Below are positions 17,860-26,839 of a stretch of 64,000 bases of DNA, piece by piece. The position numbers and the translations under genes are program-made. The stretch's first letter is position 1, and every line of letters starts with the position of its first letter. The stretch is taken from assembly GCA_963745975.1 (NCBI GenBank), contig CAVUZJ010000006.1:144380-208379 (forward strand). The letters run 5' to 3'. This DNA is from JAKAWQ01 sp963745975 (lineage in GTDB: Bacteria; Pseudomonadota; Alphaproteobacteria; Acetobacterales; Acetobacteraceae). Under the pieces are notes generated by a model. It was not told the origin of the DNA and ran no database searches. It saw nothing but the letters and a program-made list of their open reading frames with translations.

Positions 17860-18831
17860 ATGCCCGAACCGCTGCTCGAGATCCGCGACCTCAGGACCTG
17901 GTTCCAGACCGACGACGGCACCGTGCGCGCGGTGGACGGGGTCAGCATGACGGTCGGCCGCGGCGAGACGCTGGCCGTGGTGGGCGAGTCGGGGTGCGGG
18001 AAGACCGTGACCGCGCGCAGCGTGCTCAAGCTGATCGACATGCCGCCCGGCCGCTTCGCGGGCGGGGAGATCATCTGGCGCGGCCGCGACCTCGTGAAGC
18101 TGAGCGGGAGGGAGATGGAGAAGATCCGCGCGCGCGAAATCGCGATGGTGTTCCAGGAACCGATGACGGCGCTCAATCCGGTCTATCCGGTGGGCGAGCA
18201 GATCGCGGAGTCGCTTCGCGCGCATGAGAAGCTCTCGGCAAAGGCAGCGCTCGCGCGCGCGGTGGAGCTGTTGCGGCTGGTGCAGATCCCGAACGCCGAA
18301 GGGCGCGTGCACGACTATCCGCACCAGTTCTCCGGCGGCATGCGCCAGCGCGTGGTGATCGCCATTGCGCTCGCCTGCGGGCCGCAGCTCCTGATCGCCG
18401 ACGAGCCGACGACCGCGCTCGACGTCACCATCCAGGCGCAGATCCTCGATTTGCTGAACGACATGAAGGCGCGCTTCGGCATGGCGATCATGCTGATCAC
18501 CCATGCCATGGGCGTGGTCGCCGAGAATGCCCAGCGCGTGGTGGTGATGTATGCCGGGAAGGTCGTGGAAGACGCGCCGGTGGAGGAGCTCTTCGCCAAT
18601 CCGCGCCACCCCTATACGCAGGGGCTGATCCGCGCGATCCCGCGGGTGGACGCCAAGGCCGAGCACCGGGTGAGGCTCGAGCAGATTCCGGGCACCGTGC
18701 CGAGCCTGCTCCATCCGCCGCCCGGCTGCCGTTTCGCCGCGCGCTGCGGCTTCGCGACGCAAGCCTGCGTGAGCCGGGAACCGGAGCTGCGCGTGGTCGC
18801 GCCGGACCACAAGGTGGCGTGCATCCTGTGA
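17860..18831 (+). CDS. ABC transporter ATP-binding protein (DppD/OppD type)
   Basis: 323-residue ATPase with Walker A GESGCGKTV (residues 42-50), signature FSGGMRQRV and Walker B LLIADEPTTALDV. The C-terminal oligopeptide extension has the cysteine-rich CRFAARCGFATQAC segment. It starts 14 bp after the second permease. The C-terminal cysteines bind an Fe-S cluster in some relatives, which is family knowledge and not shown here. Confidence 0.93.
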   Translation: MPEPLLEIRDLRTWFQTDDGTVRAVDGVSMTVGRGETLAVVGESGCGKTVTARSVLKLIDMPPGRFAGGEIIWRGRDLVKLSGREMEKIRAREIAMVFQEPMTALNPVYPVGEQIAESLRAHEKLSAKAALARAVELLRLVQIPNAEGRVHDYPHQFSGGMRQRVVIAIALACGPQLLIADEPTTALDVTIQAQILDLLNDMKARFGMAIMLITHAMGVVAENAQRVVVMYAGKVVEDAPVEELFANPRHPYTQGLIRAIPRVDAKAEHRVRLEQIPGTVPSLLHPPPGCRFAARCGFATQACVSREPELRVVAPDHKVACIL

Positions 18832-19805
18832 GCGCGGCGCCCCCTCTTCTCTCCGTCCGCGACCTCAAGAAGCATTTTTCCGTGACGGGGGGAATTCTGG
18901 CGCGCGAGATCGAGCGCGTGCGTGCGGTGGACGGCGTGACGCTGGAGATCGAGGCGGGAGGGACGCTCGGGCTGGTCGGCGAATCGGGCTGCGGAAAATC
19001 CACGACGGGCCGCTGCATCATGCGGCTGATCGAGCCGAGCTCGGGCGAGATCTGGTTCGAGGGAAGGGACGTCACGCGGCTGGAAGGCGAGGAGCTGCGC
19101 GGCTTGCGCCGCGATATGCAGATCATTTTCCAGGATCCGTTCGCCTCGCTCAACCCGCGGCATACGGTCGGCGCCATCATCGGCGAGGCGCTGATCATCC
19201 ACAAGCTGGCGAAGACGCGCCGCGAGCTGAACGATCGCGTCGTCGATCTGCTCGAGACGGTGGGGCTGCGCGCCGATCATCTCAACCGCTTCCCGCACGA
19301 GTTCTCGGGCGGCCAGAGGCAGCGCATCGGCATCGCCCGAGCGCTGGCGGTACAGCCGAAGCTGATCGTCTGCGACGAGCCGGTCTCCGCGCTCGATGTC
19401 TCGATCCAGGCGCAGGTCATCAACCTGCTCGAGGATCTCCAGGAAAAGTTCCGCTTGACCTACGTTTTCATCGCGCACGACCTCTCGGTGGTCGAGCATA
19501 TCAGCGACCGCGTGGCGGTGATGTATCTCGGTCGGGTGGTGGAGATCGCGCCGGCGCGCGAGCTCTACGACAATCCGCGCCACCCCTATACCGAGGCGCT
19601 GCTTTCGGCGGTGCCGATTCCGGACCCCAAGCTGAAGCGGCGGCGGATCGTGCTGCAGGGCGATGTGCCGAACCCGCTGCGCCCGCCCTCGGGCTGCCAT
19701 TTCCGCACGCGCTGCCCGCTCGCCGAGAAGCGCTGCGCCGAGGAGGCGCCGGAGCTGAGGCAAGGGGCCGGCGGCCACTGGATCGCCTGCCATGTGAGGG
19801 GGTAG
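18828..19805 (+). CDS. ABC transporter ATP-binding protein (DppF/OppF type)
   Basis: 325-residue second ATPase of the importer. Walker A GESGCGKST is at residues 51-59, with signature FSGGQRQRIG, Walker B IVCDEPVSALDV and the C-terminal CHFRTRCPLAEKRC segment. A GTG at 18828 is chosen because it gives the common 4-bp GTGA overlap with the preceding stop. Another GTG nine bases upstream is possible. The operon ends here, with the next gene convergent after a single base. Confidence 0.93.
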   Translation: MSAAPPLLSVRDLKKHFSVTGGILAREIERVRAVDGVTLEIEAGGTLGLVGESGCGKSTTGRCIMRLIEPSSGEIWFEGRDVTRLEGEELRGLRRDMQIIFQDPFASLNPRHTVGAIIGEALIIHKLAKTRRELNDRVVDLLETVGLRADHLNRFPHEFSGGQRQRIGIARALAVQPKLIVCDEPVSALDVSIQAQVINLLEDLQEKFRLTYVFIAHDLSVVEHISDRVAVMYLGRVVEIAPARELYDNPRHPYTEALLSAVPIPDPKLKRRRIVLQGDVPNPLRPPSGCHFRTRCPLAEKRCAEEAPELRQGAGGHWIACHVRG

Positions 19806-19806
19806 A

Positions 19807-20538
19807 TCACCGTGGGTCGCGGCGGAATGCGCGGGGCGTGGTTCCGCGCCGCCTCCTGAGGCTCCGCGTCAGCGCGCTCTGCTCCGAATACCCGACCATC
19901 AGCGCGATCTCGGCGATCGGCAGGCTCGTTTGCCCCAGCAGCGCCTCGGCGGAATCGAGGCGGATCTCCGCGAGCGTCTCAGCCGGCGTTCGGCCGGTCT
20001 CGCGGCGGAAGAGCTCGTGGAACCGGCTGACGCCGAGGCCTGACGCTCTCGCCACCTCCGCCATCGTCAGCGGTTCGGCGTGGCGCTCGCGCAGCACCGT
20101 GAGCGCCCGTTCGACCGGGCCGGATCGTCGCGCGGTGGGAGCGAAGCAGGGCCGGAGCTTCCCCGCGATCAACGCGGCGAGATGAAATTCCTCCTTCGCG
20201 CCGAGCCCGCCTGATGCCAATTCGCCGGCGGCGTAGCGCGCGAGCGCGGCCAGCGGCTCGCCGAATTCGAAGAACGGCGATCGCGGCGCCATTGGCGGGA
20301 ACGCCCCGGGCGGCATGTCGAGGACGATGAAGCAATTCTTTCCCCACGCGCGGAACACGTGCCGCGCGCCGCGGGCGATCATCACGCCCTGCCGCCCGGA
20401 GATCGATCCGTCCGCGGCGTCCAGCTCAAGGTCCATCGCGCCGTCTATCGGCAGCAGCGCCTGGTAGAAGTCGTGCAGATGCACATCCTTCCGCCCCGGA
20501 TAGGATCGCAGCCATAGCCGCGTCCGTTCGGCTTCCAT
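19807..20538 (-). CDS. AraC family transcriptional regulator
   Basis: 243-residue regulator. An N-terminal cupin-like sensing domain (about residues 15-110, with HLHDFYQALLPIDG) is followed by a C-terminal double helix-turn-helix domain (about 145-243). The first HTH is around MAEVARASGLGVSRFHELFRRE and the second around IAEIALMVGYSEQSALTRSLRR. It is convergent with the ABC operon and divergent from the HAD and FAD oxidoreductase genes. It could therefore control the latter through the 131-bp shared upstream region. The effector is unknown. Confidence 0.88.
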   Translation of the reverse strand: MEAERTRLWLRSYPGRKDVHLHDFYQALLPIDGAMDLELDAADGSISGRQGVMIARGARHVFRAWGKNCFIVLDMPPGAFPPMAPRSPFFEFGEPLAALARYAAGELASGGLGAKEEFHLAALIAGKLRPCFAPTARRSGPVERALTVLRERHAEPLTMAEVARASGLGVSRFHELFRRETGRTPAETLAEIRLDSAEALLGQTSLPIAEIALMVGYSEQSALTRSLRRRRGTTPRAFRRDPR

Positions 20539-20669
20539 CCCGGCATCTCCGCTGCCGTGCGGCTTCCATTCCTCGCGCGGGGCGGAAGCCCGGTCAACCG
20601 GACCGGAGCCGCGGTCAAGACGAAGCGGGCGCGACCGGCTAGCAACGATCAGGCTCGGGAGACAAACTC

Positions 20670-21338
20670 ATGGCGACGGATCGATGGATCAGCTTCGACT
20701 GCTTCGGCACCCTCATCGACTGGCATGGGGGCTTCCGCGCGCTTCTCGCCCCGCTCGCCGGCGGGCGGACCGGCGAGCTCCTCGATGCCTATCATCGCTT
20801 CGAGCGCGCGCTGGAGGCCGAGCGCCCGCATCGTCTCTACCGCGAGGTGCTGACGATCGGACTGGAGCGCGCGGCGGGCGAGATCGGCGTGGCACTCCCG
20901 CCGGCGGAGGCAGACGTGCTCGCGCGCAGATGGGCCGAGCTGCCTCTCTTCGACGACGTGCCGCGCGCGCTCTCCGGGCTCAGGGACCGCGGCTTCAAAA
21001 TCGGCATCCTGACCAACTGCGATGACGATCTCTTCGCGCGCACGCTGGAACGGTTCCCGAGCCCGAAGCCAGATCTCGTCGTCACCGCGCAGCAGGCCGG
21101 AAGCTACAAGCCCGACCTCGGTCACTTCCTGGAGTTCGAGCGTAGGACCGGCGTTGCGCGCCGCGACTGGGTCCATGCCGCGTGCAGCTGGTTCCATGAC
21201 ATCGAGCCCGCGCGCCGCATGGGCGTCGCGCGCGTCTGGGTGGACCGCGACCGCACCGGCGATGACCCGAACGCGGCCTCGCGCGTCCTGCCGGATCTTG
21301 CGGATCTCCCGGAGGTCGCGGCGACCCTCGCGCTGTAG
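20670..21338 (+). CDS. HAD superfamily hydrolase, haloacid dehalogenase type II-like
   Basis: 222-residue HAD protein. Motif I is FDCFGTLIDW (nucleophile Asp10), motif II ILTNCDDD, and motif III/IV is around GSYKPDLGHF and CSWFHDIEPARRMG. The pattern SFDCFGTLIDW and the overall length fit the L-2-haloacid dehalogenase subgroup, whose members also include phosphatases of unknown substrate. The ATG at 20670 has GGGAGA upstream. It lies 12 bp before the FAD oxidoreductase, so the two are probably co-expressed. Confidence 0.85.
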   Translation: MATDRWISFDCFGTLIDWHGGFRALLAPLAGGRTGELLDAYHRFERALEAERPHRLYREVLTIGLERAAGEIGVALPPAEADVLARRWAELPLFDDVPRALSGLRDRGFKIGILTNCDDDLFARTLERFPSPKPDLVVTAQQAGSYKPDLGHFLEFERRTGVARRDWVHAACSWFHDIEPARRMGVARVWVDRDRTGDDPNAASRVLPDLADLPEVAATLAL

Positions 21339-21350
21339 TGCGTGCGAGCC

Positions 21351-22487
21351 ATGCCGCATTTCGACTATCTCGTCATCGGCGGAGGCGCGGCGGGACTCTC
21401 GGTCGCGTACGAGCTCTCAAAAGTGGCGACCGTCGTTCTGATCGAGCGAGAGATCGCGCCAGGCTACCACAGCACCGGCCGCTCGGCCGCCGTGATCTCG
21501 GAGAATTACGGCCCCATTGGGTGGCGGGCGCTGGTCAGCGCGAGCCGGCCCTTTTTCGAGGCGCCGCCTGCCGGCTTCGCCGATCACCCGTTGCTGCATC
21601 GGATCGGTGCGCTCTATTTCGCAGCACCCGACGACGAGGCCGGGCTGGTTGCGTCGGCGCGCGCGCTCGACGGGCGCAACGTCGAATATCGCCTGCTTCC
21701 TGCCCGCGAGGCACGCGCGCTCTGCCCGGTCGTCAGGACCGATGATTTTTCGGCCGCACTTCTGGAACCGGCATGCGCGGATATCGACGCGCATGCGCTG
21801 CTGCAGGGGTATCTGCGGCTGGCGAGGGCCACGGGCCTCAACGTGCTGCTGTCGACCGAGGCCGCTTCGCTCGAGCGACGCGGCGGGCGGTGGCACTTGG
21901 CCACGTCGGAGATGAGGCTGACCGCGAACGCGGTGGTCAACGCCGCCGGCTCCTGGGCCGACGACGTCGCCAAGAGGGCCGGGCTCCGGCCCAGGGGCCT
22001 CCAGCCGTACCGGCGGACGGCGATCACGTTCGATCCTCCGGCGGGAGCGGATGTTCGGATCTGGCCGATGACCTTCGACGTGGCGGAGACATGGTATTTC
22101 AAGCCGGAGGGCGGCCGGGTCATGGCCTCCCCCGTCGATAAGACGGCGACGGAGCCCTGCGACGCCGCGCCCGAGGAGTTCGATGTCGCCGTGGCCATCG
22201 ACCGCATCGAGCGTGCGACCACGATGACCGTGGCGAGGGTGCACAGCAAATGGGCCGGGCTGCGAACCTTTGCGCCGGACGAGCAGCCGGTGATCGGAGC
22301 GGATCCGGATGAGCCGAGTTTTTTCTGGTTGGCCGGACAGGGCGGCAACGGAGTGATGGGCGCGCCCGCCGCGGCCGAGCTCGCCGCCGCGATCGCGACA
22401 GGATCGAACTTGCCGGACTTCATGGCGCGCTGTGGGGTGGATCTGGACGCGATCGCGCCAGGCCGTTTCAAAGGACGCAAGGTTTAG
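21351..22487 (+). CDS. FAD-dependent oxidoreductase, DAO (glycine/D-amino acid oxidase) family
   Basis: 378-residue flavoprotein. The Rossmann FAD motif is at the N-terminus (DYLVIGGGAAGLSVAYELSK), and the GYHSTGRSAA segment next to the flavin is typical of DAO-family dehydrogenases. The C-terminus has WLAGQGGNGVMGAPAAAEL, which contacts the flavin. The family oxidises the C-N bond of secondary or D-amino acids. Placement 12 bp after the HAD gene, and near a family 5 importer, would suit catabolism of an imported amino acid or opine; that is inference. Confidence 0.87.
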   Translation: MPHFDYLVIGGGAAGLSVAYELSKVATVVLIEREIAPGYHSTGRSAAVISENYGPIGWRALVSASRPFFEAPPAGFADHPLLHRIGALYFAAPDDEAGLVASARALDGRNVEYRLLPAREARALCPVVRTDDFSAALLEPACADIDAHALLQGYLRLARATGLNVLLSTEAASLERRGGRWHLATSEMRLTANAVVNAAGSWADDVAKRAGLRPRGLQPYRRTAITFDPPAGADVRIWPMTFDVAETWYFKPEGGRVMASPVDKTATEPCDAAPEEFDVAVAIDRIERATTMTVARVHSKWAGLRTFAPDEQPVIGADPDEPSFFWLAGQGGNGVMGAPAAAELAAAIATGSNLPDFMARCGVDLDAIAPGRFKGRKV

Positions 22488-22555
22488 AACGGCTCCCATA
22501 CAGCGGACTCTACTCAAATTCGGAGGAATTTCGGGGGCTCAGGTCAGAAGCGGCG

Positions 22556-23026
22556 CTATCGTTCCGGCACAGGAACGCCGAACAGACGGATGTCCCACTC
22601 CAGTGGCTCGGGCGGGCTTACGGTGATCCGGCCTGCGTCGGAATGAGATGGATTGATGAGGTAGTTGGCCTCGCGCGGCACCAGAGCGGAGGGCACCCGG
22701 AGCACGGGAGTACGAGCGGAGGCGATCCAGGCACCGCCTGCCGCGACGGCCTCGGGACTGCCGAGAGCACGCCAGTTTGGCGGCGGTTGGTTCATGAGGT
22801 CCTCGATCTCCAGGTGTGGCGGGACCTCAGCCTCGACCAGCCATGTGCGTCCGAGATTTCGCCGCTGCACGAGCCGTTCGAGCATCGCCAGGGACTGAGA
22901 GCCGGCGGCATAGATCACGGCGACGCCAGGAGGGTTCCATCGGCCGCCATAGGCTGCGGCGCCGGCGCCGTCCCACACCGGAAAGTTTGCAGTGCCGAGG
23001 CGAAACAGCTTGAGCGGAGTCGACAA
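22556..23026 (-). CDS. RES domain toxin of a RES/Xre toxin-antitoxin system
   Basis: 156-residue RES domain protein. Conserved positions of the family are visible: Arg9, Tyr26 in AYGGRWNPPG, Glu50 in LAMLERLVQ, and Ser127 in NPSHSDA. Characterised RES toxins degrade or modify NAD+. The frame starts with TTG at 23024-23026, directly behind AAGG, seven bases after the antitoxin stop. This non-optimal start would lower toxin synthesis relative to antitoxin. Downstream order (antitoxin first, toxin second) is the usual one. Confidence 0.88.
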   Translation of the reverse strand: MSTPLKLFRLGTANFPVWDGAGAAAYGGRWNPPGVAVIYAAGSQSLAMLERLVQRRNLGRTWLVEAEVPPHLEIEDLMNQPPPNWRALGSPEAVAAGGAWIASARTPVLRVPSALVPREANYLINPSHSDAGRITVSPPEPLEWDIRLFGVPVPER

Positions 23027-23032
23027 CCTTGT

Positions 23033-23473
23033 TCAGACCGGCAGGTCATGCTCGATGTTGTGCAGCAGCCGCTCGATTTGCCGGGCCCCCAACTCCGTTG
23101 CGGCCACGTCGATGGGCCGCGAGGAGCCAAGCAGCGGATGCGGCGTATTCAGCCAGGTTCGCGCTTCGGCGGGGTTGCCAAAGGCCTCCTGCGCCAAGGC
23201 CAGAGTCCGTGCCAGGCGCTCCGCTCGCTCACTGGCTTCCGGAGAGAGACGCTGCCTGCGCTTGAGGCTGGAGGGCGATGTGACGAGAGCAGCCACCCGC
23301 CGGCGCGCCGCGGGATCATCGGGCGCGGCGTTGGCCGCCAGTTTCGGTACCACGGCGCTGGGCAGGCCGCGAGCAACCATTTCGGCGAGCTCGGCGAGGG
23401 TCTCGGGCTTTCTTCCTACGGTCCGGGCGCCACCCAGCGCCGCCATGACCTTGCGCACCTCGAGGGGATACAT
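23033..23473 (-). CDS. Xre/MbcA/ParS-type antitoxin (DUF2384) paired with RES toxin
   Basis: 146-residue antitoxin. The N-terminal half is the helical Xre-like DNA-binding part. The C-terminal half carries the DUF2384 toxin-binding signature, with EAFGNPAEARTWLNTPHPLLG followed by PIDVAATELGARQIERLL. It binds and neutralises the RES toxin encoded seven bases downstream and would autorepress the operon. A perfect inverted repeat (23491-23513) sits just upstream of its ATG. Confidence 0.88.
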   Translation of the reverse strand: MYPLEVRKVMAALGGARTVGRKPETLAELAEMVARGLPSAVVPKLAANAAPDDPAARRRVAALVTSPSSLKRRQRLSPEASERAERLARTLALAQEAFGNPAEARTWLNTPHPLLGSSRPIDVAATELGARQIERLLHNIEHDLPV

Positions 23474-23490
23474 CGCCGGGCCTTTGTCAC

Positions 23491-23513
23491 CTGACCCATG
23501 ATATGAGGGTCAG
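23491..23513. promoter_or_regulatory. Candidate autoregulatory operator of the RES/Xre operon
   Basis: CTGACCC (23491-23497) and GGGTCAG (23507-23513) form a perfect 7-bp inverted repeat around a 9-base A/T-rich core (ATGATATGA), 17 bp upstream of the antitoxin ATG. Position and symmetry suit binding by the Xre-type antitoxin over the operon promoter. No binding data are available. Confidence 0.5.
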
Positions 23514-23592
23514 CCGACCCTGCGCAAGCTTCCGAACCTCCCACGGCGGCCGTCAACGAATGGGGTCCAGGGCCTCAGGTCCTGGCAGGGGT

Positions 23593-23613
23593 CCAGGGGA
23601 CAGCGTCCCCTGG
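23593..23613 (-). terminator. Hairpin terminator downstream of the BNR protein gene
   Basis: CCAGGGGAC (23593-23601), loop AGC, GTCCCCTGG (23605-23613): a perfect 9-bp stem 20 bp after the stop of the minus-strand BNR gene. A U-run is not evident, so it may act as a stabilising or Rho-assisted terminator. A partial extra copy of the CCAGGG/CCTGG motif lies just to the left. Confidence 0.55.
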
Positions 23614-23632
23614 CCTTGCTCGAAAGGTCAGG

Positions 23633-26600
23633 CTATTCGGCGGTTGGGATCGGATCGATGGCGCGGGCGAGGCGGTTGAGCGCGGCGAGCTCGCCGGCGG
23701 CGAGTGCGTCGAGCTTGGCGAGTTCCGCATCGACGTGCGCCATGACCTCGCGCGAGACCTCGCTTGCGGAGACGGTCGGCGCGTTGTCGGAGACCGCGAC
23801 GGTGTTGATGAGGTCGATCAGCGTGTCGTCGAGCCCGGCGGGATTGCGCAGCACGTCGCGTGCCGATTGCCGATGCACGTCCACGAGGACGCCTTCGATG
23901 GAAGCGAGATGGTCGGTGAGGGTTTTTGCTTTGGCGGCGAGATCTTCGTGCGGCTCGGCGAGGATGGCGAGCGCGCGTTTGATGCGCCGGATACGGTTGA
24001 CCGCGCTGTTGAGCCGGCCGAGCGAGAAGGTGAGCTCCCGCAACAGCGCGAATTGCTGGCCGTAGGCGTCCGGCGTCGTGGCGAGGCGCGGATCCTTGAC
24101 GATGGCAAAATTCGCCGTGCGCTTCTCAGGGCCGAGCGCCAGCTCCACCTGGTAGTCGCCCGGGACGACGGTCGGGCCGGGCGTCGGGTCCGCGTCCTTC
24201 GCGAGCGGCTTGTTCCGCGGCGGCGCCAGCGCGGGATCGAGCTTCGCGGGCCCGGGATATTTGAGATCCCAAACGAAGCGGTTGAGGCCGGGGCGCGTGG
24301 TGGGGCGGCGCTGTGCGGGCAGGCTCGCGTCGTCGCTCCGGAAGCTGACGATCGGCTGGCCCGCCGCGTCGCGGAAGGTGAGCGTGAGGGGATCGGAGGG
24401 AGAATCGTCGAGCCGGTAATAGATGATCGCGCCGTTCGGAGGGTTCTCGCCGACATCGAGATATTCGCGGCCCGGCGTGCCGTCCGGCCGCTCGAAGCTC
24501 CGGATGCCGCCGCCGATGCCGGAAGCGACGGCGAAGGAGATGCCGGAGCCCACGTTTCGTAGCGCGCCGAAATGCAGCTTCGTGCGGATGGTGGTGCGGG
24601 GCGCGAAGAGTTTGAGCCCGGCAGCAGTTTCGGTGGGGTCGCGGAGTGGGGTGATGTCGTCGAGGATCCAGAAGGAGCGTCCGTGCGTGCCGGCCACGAG
24701 GTCCGAGCCCTTGAGCTTGAGGTCGTAAACCGGAGCGACCGGCAGGCCGCCCTGCATGCGCGCCCAATGCGAGCCGTCATTGGGGCTGAAGAAGATTCCG
24801 GTCTCGGTACCGACGAAGAGGAGGCCGGGCCGCACCGGATCGGCGCGCACGACGCGGGTGATCTCGCCCTCGGGAAAGTTCCCGTTGACCGACTGCCATG
24901 TGCGCCCGCCGTCGGTGGTGCGGAAGAGATAGGGCCGGTAGTCCGCGAGCTTGTAGCGGGTCGCGGCGAGATAGGCCGTGTCGGCGTCGTGCGCGGAGAG
25001 CTCGACGCAGCCGACATAGGCGAGCTTCGGCATGTCCGGCGGCGTGACGTTGTGCCAGCTCTTGCCGTCGTCGCGGGTGACATGCACGAGACCGTCATCG
25101 GTCGCGGCCCAGATCTCGCCGCGACGGTGCGGCGATTCGACGAGAGAGGCGCAGGTTGCGTGGACTTCGGCGCCGGCGCTCTCGCGCGTGATCTCGCCGC
25201 CCGAATGGTCCTGGCGCGCGAGATCGTTATGGCTGAGATCGGGCGAGATCGCCTCCCAGCTCACGCCTTCGTCGCGGGTGCGGAAGACGCGGTTGCCGCC
25301 GGCGTAGAGCGTGCCGCTGTCGTGCGGGGAGAAGACGATCGGGAAGGTCCAGGCGAAGCGGTATTTGAGATCTTTCGGCGCGACGCCGGTCGATTCCTCG
25401 GGCCAGACGTTGACGAGCCGGATCTGGCCCGTGCGCGCGTCCCAGCGCTGCAATGGCGCGGCGCCTCCGGGGCTGGAGCCGATGGCGCCGCAATAGACGA
25501 TGTTGGGATCGTTGGGATGGACGGCGATGAAGCCGCTCTCGCCGGTGCCGGGATAGGTGCAATCGCCGAGCGTGATCGCGCCCCACACGGCCGCACTCGG
25601 GACCGAGATCGAGGTGTTGTCCTGCTGCGTGCCATAGACGCGGTAGGGATATTGGTTGTCGGTGTCGATGCGATAGAACTGCGCGGTCGGCTGGTTGTAG
25701 ATCGACGACCAGGTGAGGCCGCCGTTGAACGAGACGCAGGCGCCGCCGTCGTTGCCTTCGACCATCCGCTTCGGGTCGGCGGGATCGATCCAGAGATCGT
25801 GGTTGTCACCGTGCGGGGTTGGGATCTCGGTGTAGCTCGCCCCACCGTCGGTCGATTTCCAGAGGCCGAGATTCGCCACATAGACGGTCTCGGCGTGGCG
25901 CGGGTCGGCGAAGACGTGCGTGTAGTACCAGGGCCGGTGCATGAGGTCGCGGTGGGACGAGACCTGTACCCAGCGCGCGCCGAAATCCTCGGAGCGGTAG
26001 AGGCCGGTCTTCGCGCCTGGCGCCTCGATCAGCGCCCAGACGCGGCCGGAGCGGGCGGGAGAGACCGCGACGCCGATCTTGCCGAGCATGCCATCCGGTA
26101 AGCCCGGATTGCGCGAGATCTCCTCCCAGGAATCGCCGCCGTCGGTCGAGCGGAAGAGGCCGCTGCCGGGGCCGCCGCTCGAGATGTTCCAGAAGTTGCG
26201 CCGGGTTTGCCAAACGCCGGCGAAGAGGATCCGCGGGTTCGCGGGATCCATCGAGAGATCGACGGCACCGGCATCGGCGCTGCGGTGGAGCACGTTCTGC
26301 CAGGTTCGGCCGCCGTCGCGCGAGCGATAGACGCCGCGCTCCTCGTTCGCGCCGAACGCGTCGCCGAGGGCCGCGACATAGACGAGGTCGGGGTTTTGCG
26401 GATGGATGCAAATGCGACCGACCTGCTTGGTTTCGCGCAATCCGACGTGGCGCCAGGTGCGGCCGCCGTCGGTGGATTTGTAAACGCCGTCGCCGTAGGA
26501 GACGTCGAGCCGGATGGTGGTCTCGCCGGTGCCGGCATAGACGACGTTCGGGTCCGAGCGCGCGACCGCGAGCGCGCCGATCGTGGCGCTGCCGAAGAAG

Positions 26601-26800
26601 CCATCGCTGACGCAGCGCCAGTACACGCCGCCATCGGTGGTTTTCCAGACTCCGCCGGCGCAGGCGCCGAAATAGAAGACCATGGGATCCGTGGCATCGC
26701 CGGCGACGGCGACGACGCGCCCGCCCCGCGGGGGGCCGATGCAGCGCCATCTCAGGGCTTCGAGCTGGGCGGGCGCGGGGATGCGGGACGACGTTGCCAT
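23633..26800 (-). CDS. Large BNR/Asp-box beta-propeller protein (sialidase/sortilin-fold, 'glycosyl hydrolase'-annotated type)
   Basis: 1055-residue protein with at least eight Asp-box repeats of the form S/T-x-D-x-G-x-T-W, for example KSTDGGRTWR, RSRDGGRTWQ, RSTDGGDSWE, KSTDGGASY, VTRDDGKSWH and RTTDGGRTWQ. These span about residues 50-700 and predict two consecutive propellers. The C-terminal third is a beta domain followed by a helical tail, as in the widespread WD40/YVTN/BNR-like protein family. No signal peptide is visible after the chosen ATG (26800, MATSSRIPAP), whereas many relatives are secreted. Catalytic sialidase residues were not recognised, so hydrolase activity should not be assumed. 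It shares direction with the molybdenum enzyme gene 39 bp upstream. Confidence 0.8.
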   Translation of the reverse strand: MATSSRIPAPAQLEALRWRCIGPPRGGRVVAVAGDATDPMVFYFGACAGGVWKTTDGGVYWRCVSDGFFGSATIGALAVARSDPNVVYAGTGETTIRLDVSYGDGVYKSTDGGRTWRHVGLRETKQVGRICIHPQNPDLVYVAALGDAFGANEERGVYRSRDGGRTWQNVLHRSADAGAVDLSMDPANPRILFAGVWQTRRNFWNISSGGPGSGLFRSTDGGDSWEEISRNPGLPDGMLGKIGVAVSPARSGRVWALIEAPGAKTGLYRSEDFGARWVQVSSHRDLMHRPWYYTHVFADPRHAETVYVANLGLWKSTDGGASYTEIPTPHGDNHDLWIDPADPKRMVEGNDGGACVSFNGGLTWSSIYNQPTAQFYRIDTDNQYPYRVYGTQQDNTSISVPSAAVWGAITLGDCTYPGTGESGFIAVHPNDPNIVYCGAIGSSPGGAAPLQRWDARTGQIRLVNVWPEESTGVAPKDLKYRFAWTFPIVFSPHDSGTLYAGGNRVFRTRDEGVSWEAISPDLSHNDLARQDHSGGEITRESAGAEVHATCASLVESPHRRGEIWAATDDGLVHVTRDDGKSWHNVTPPDMPKLAYVGCVELSAHDADTAYLAATRYKLADYRPYLFRTTDGGRTWQSVNGNFPEGEITRVVRADPVRPGLLFVGTETGIFFSPNDGSHWARMQGGLPVAPVYDLKLKGSDLVAGTHGRSFWILDDITPLRDPTETAAGLKLFAPRTTIRTKLHFGALRNVGSGISFAVASGIGGGIRSFERPDGTPGREYLDVGENPPNGAIIYYRLDDSPSDPLTLTFRDAAGQPIVSFRSDDASLPAQRRPTTRPGLNRFVWDLKYPGPAKLDPALAPPRNKPLAKDADPTPGPTVVPGDYQVELALGPEKRTANFAIVKDPRLATTPDAYGQQFALLRELTFSLGRLNSAVNRIRRIKRALAILAEPHEDLAAKAKTLTDHLASIEGVLVDVHRQSARDVLRNPAGLDDTLIDLINTVAVSDNAPTVSASEVSREVMAHVDAELAKLDALAAGELAALNRLARAIDPIPTAE

Positions 26801-26839
26801 GATGGTGCCTGTCCCCTCCGAGCGATGCGCGTGCAAAGT

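Noticed and set aside
22516..22531. Small inverted repeat AAATTC-GGAG-GAATTT as terminator of the FAD oxidoreductase
   Set aside because: Six-base A/T-rich stem with a four-base loop is weak in this GC context and there is no U-run.
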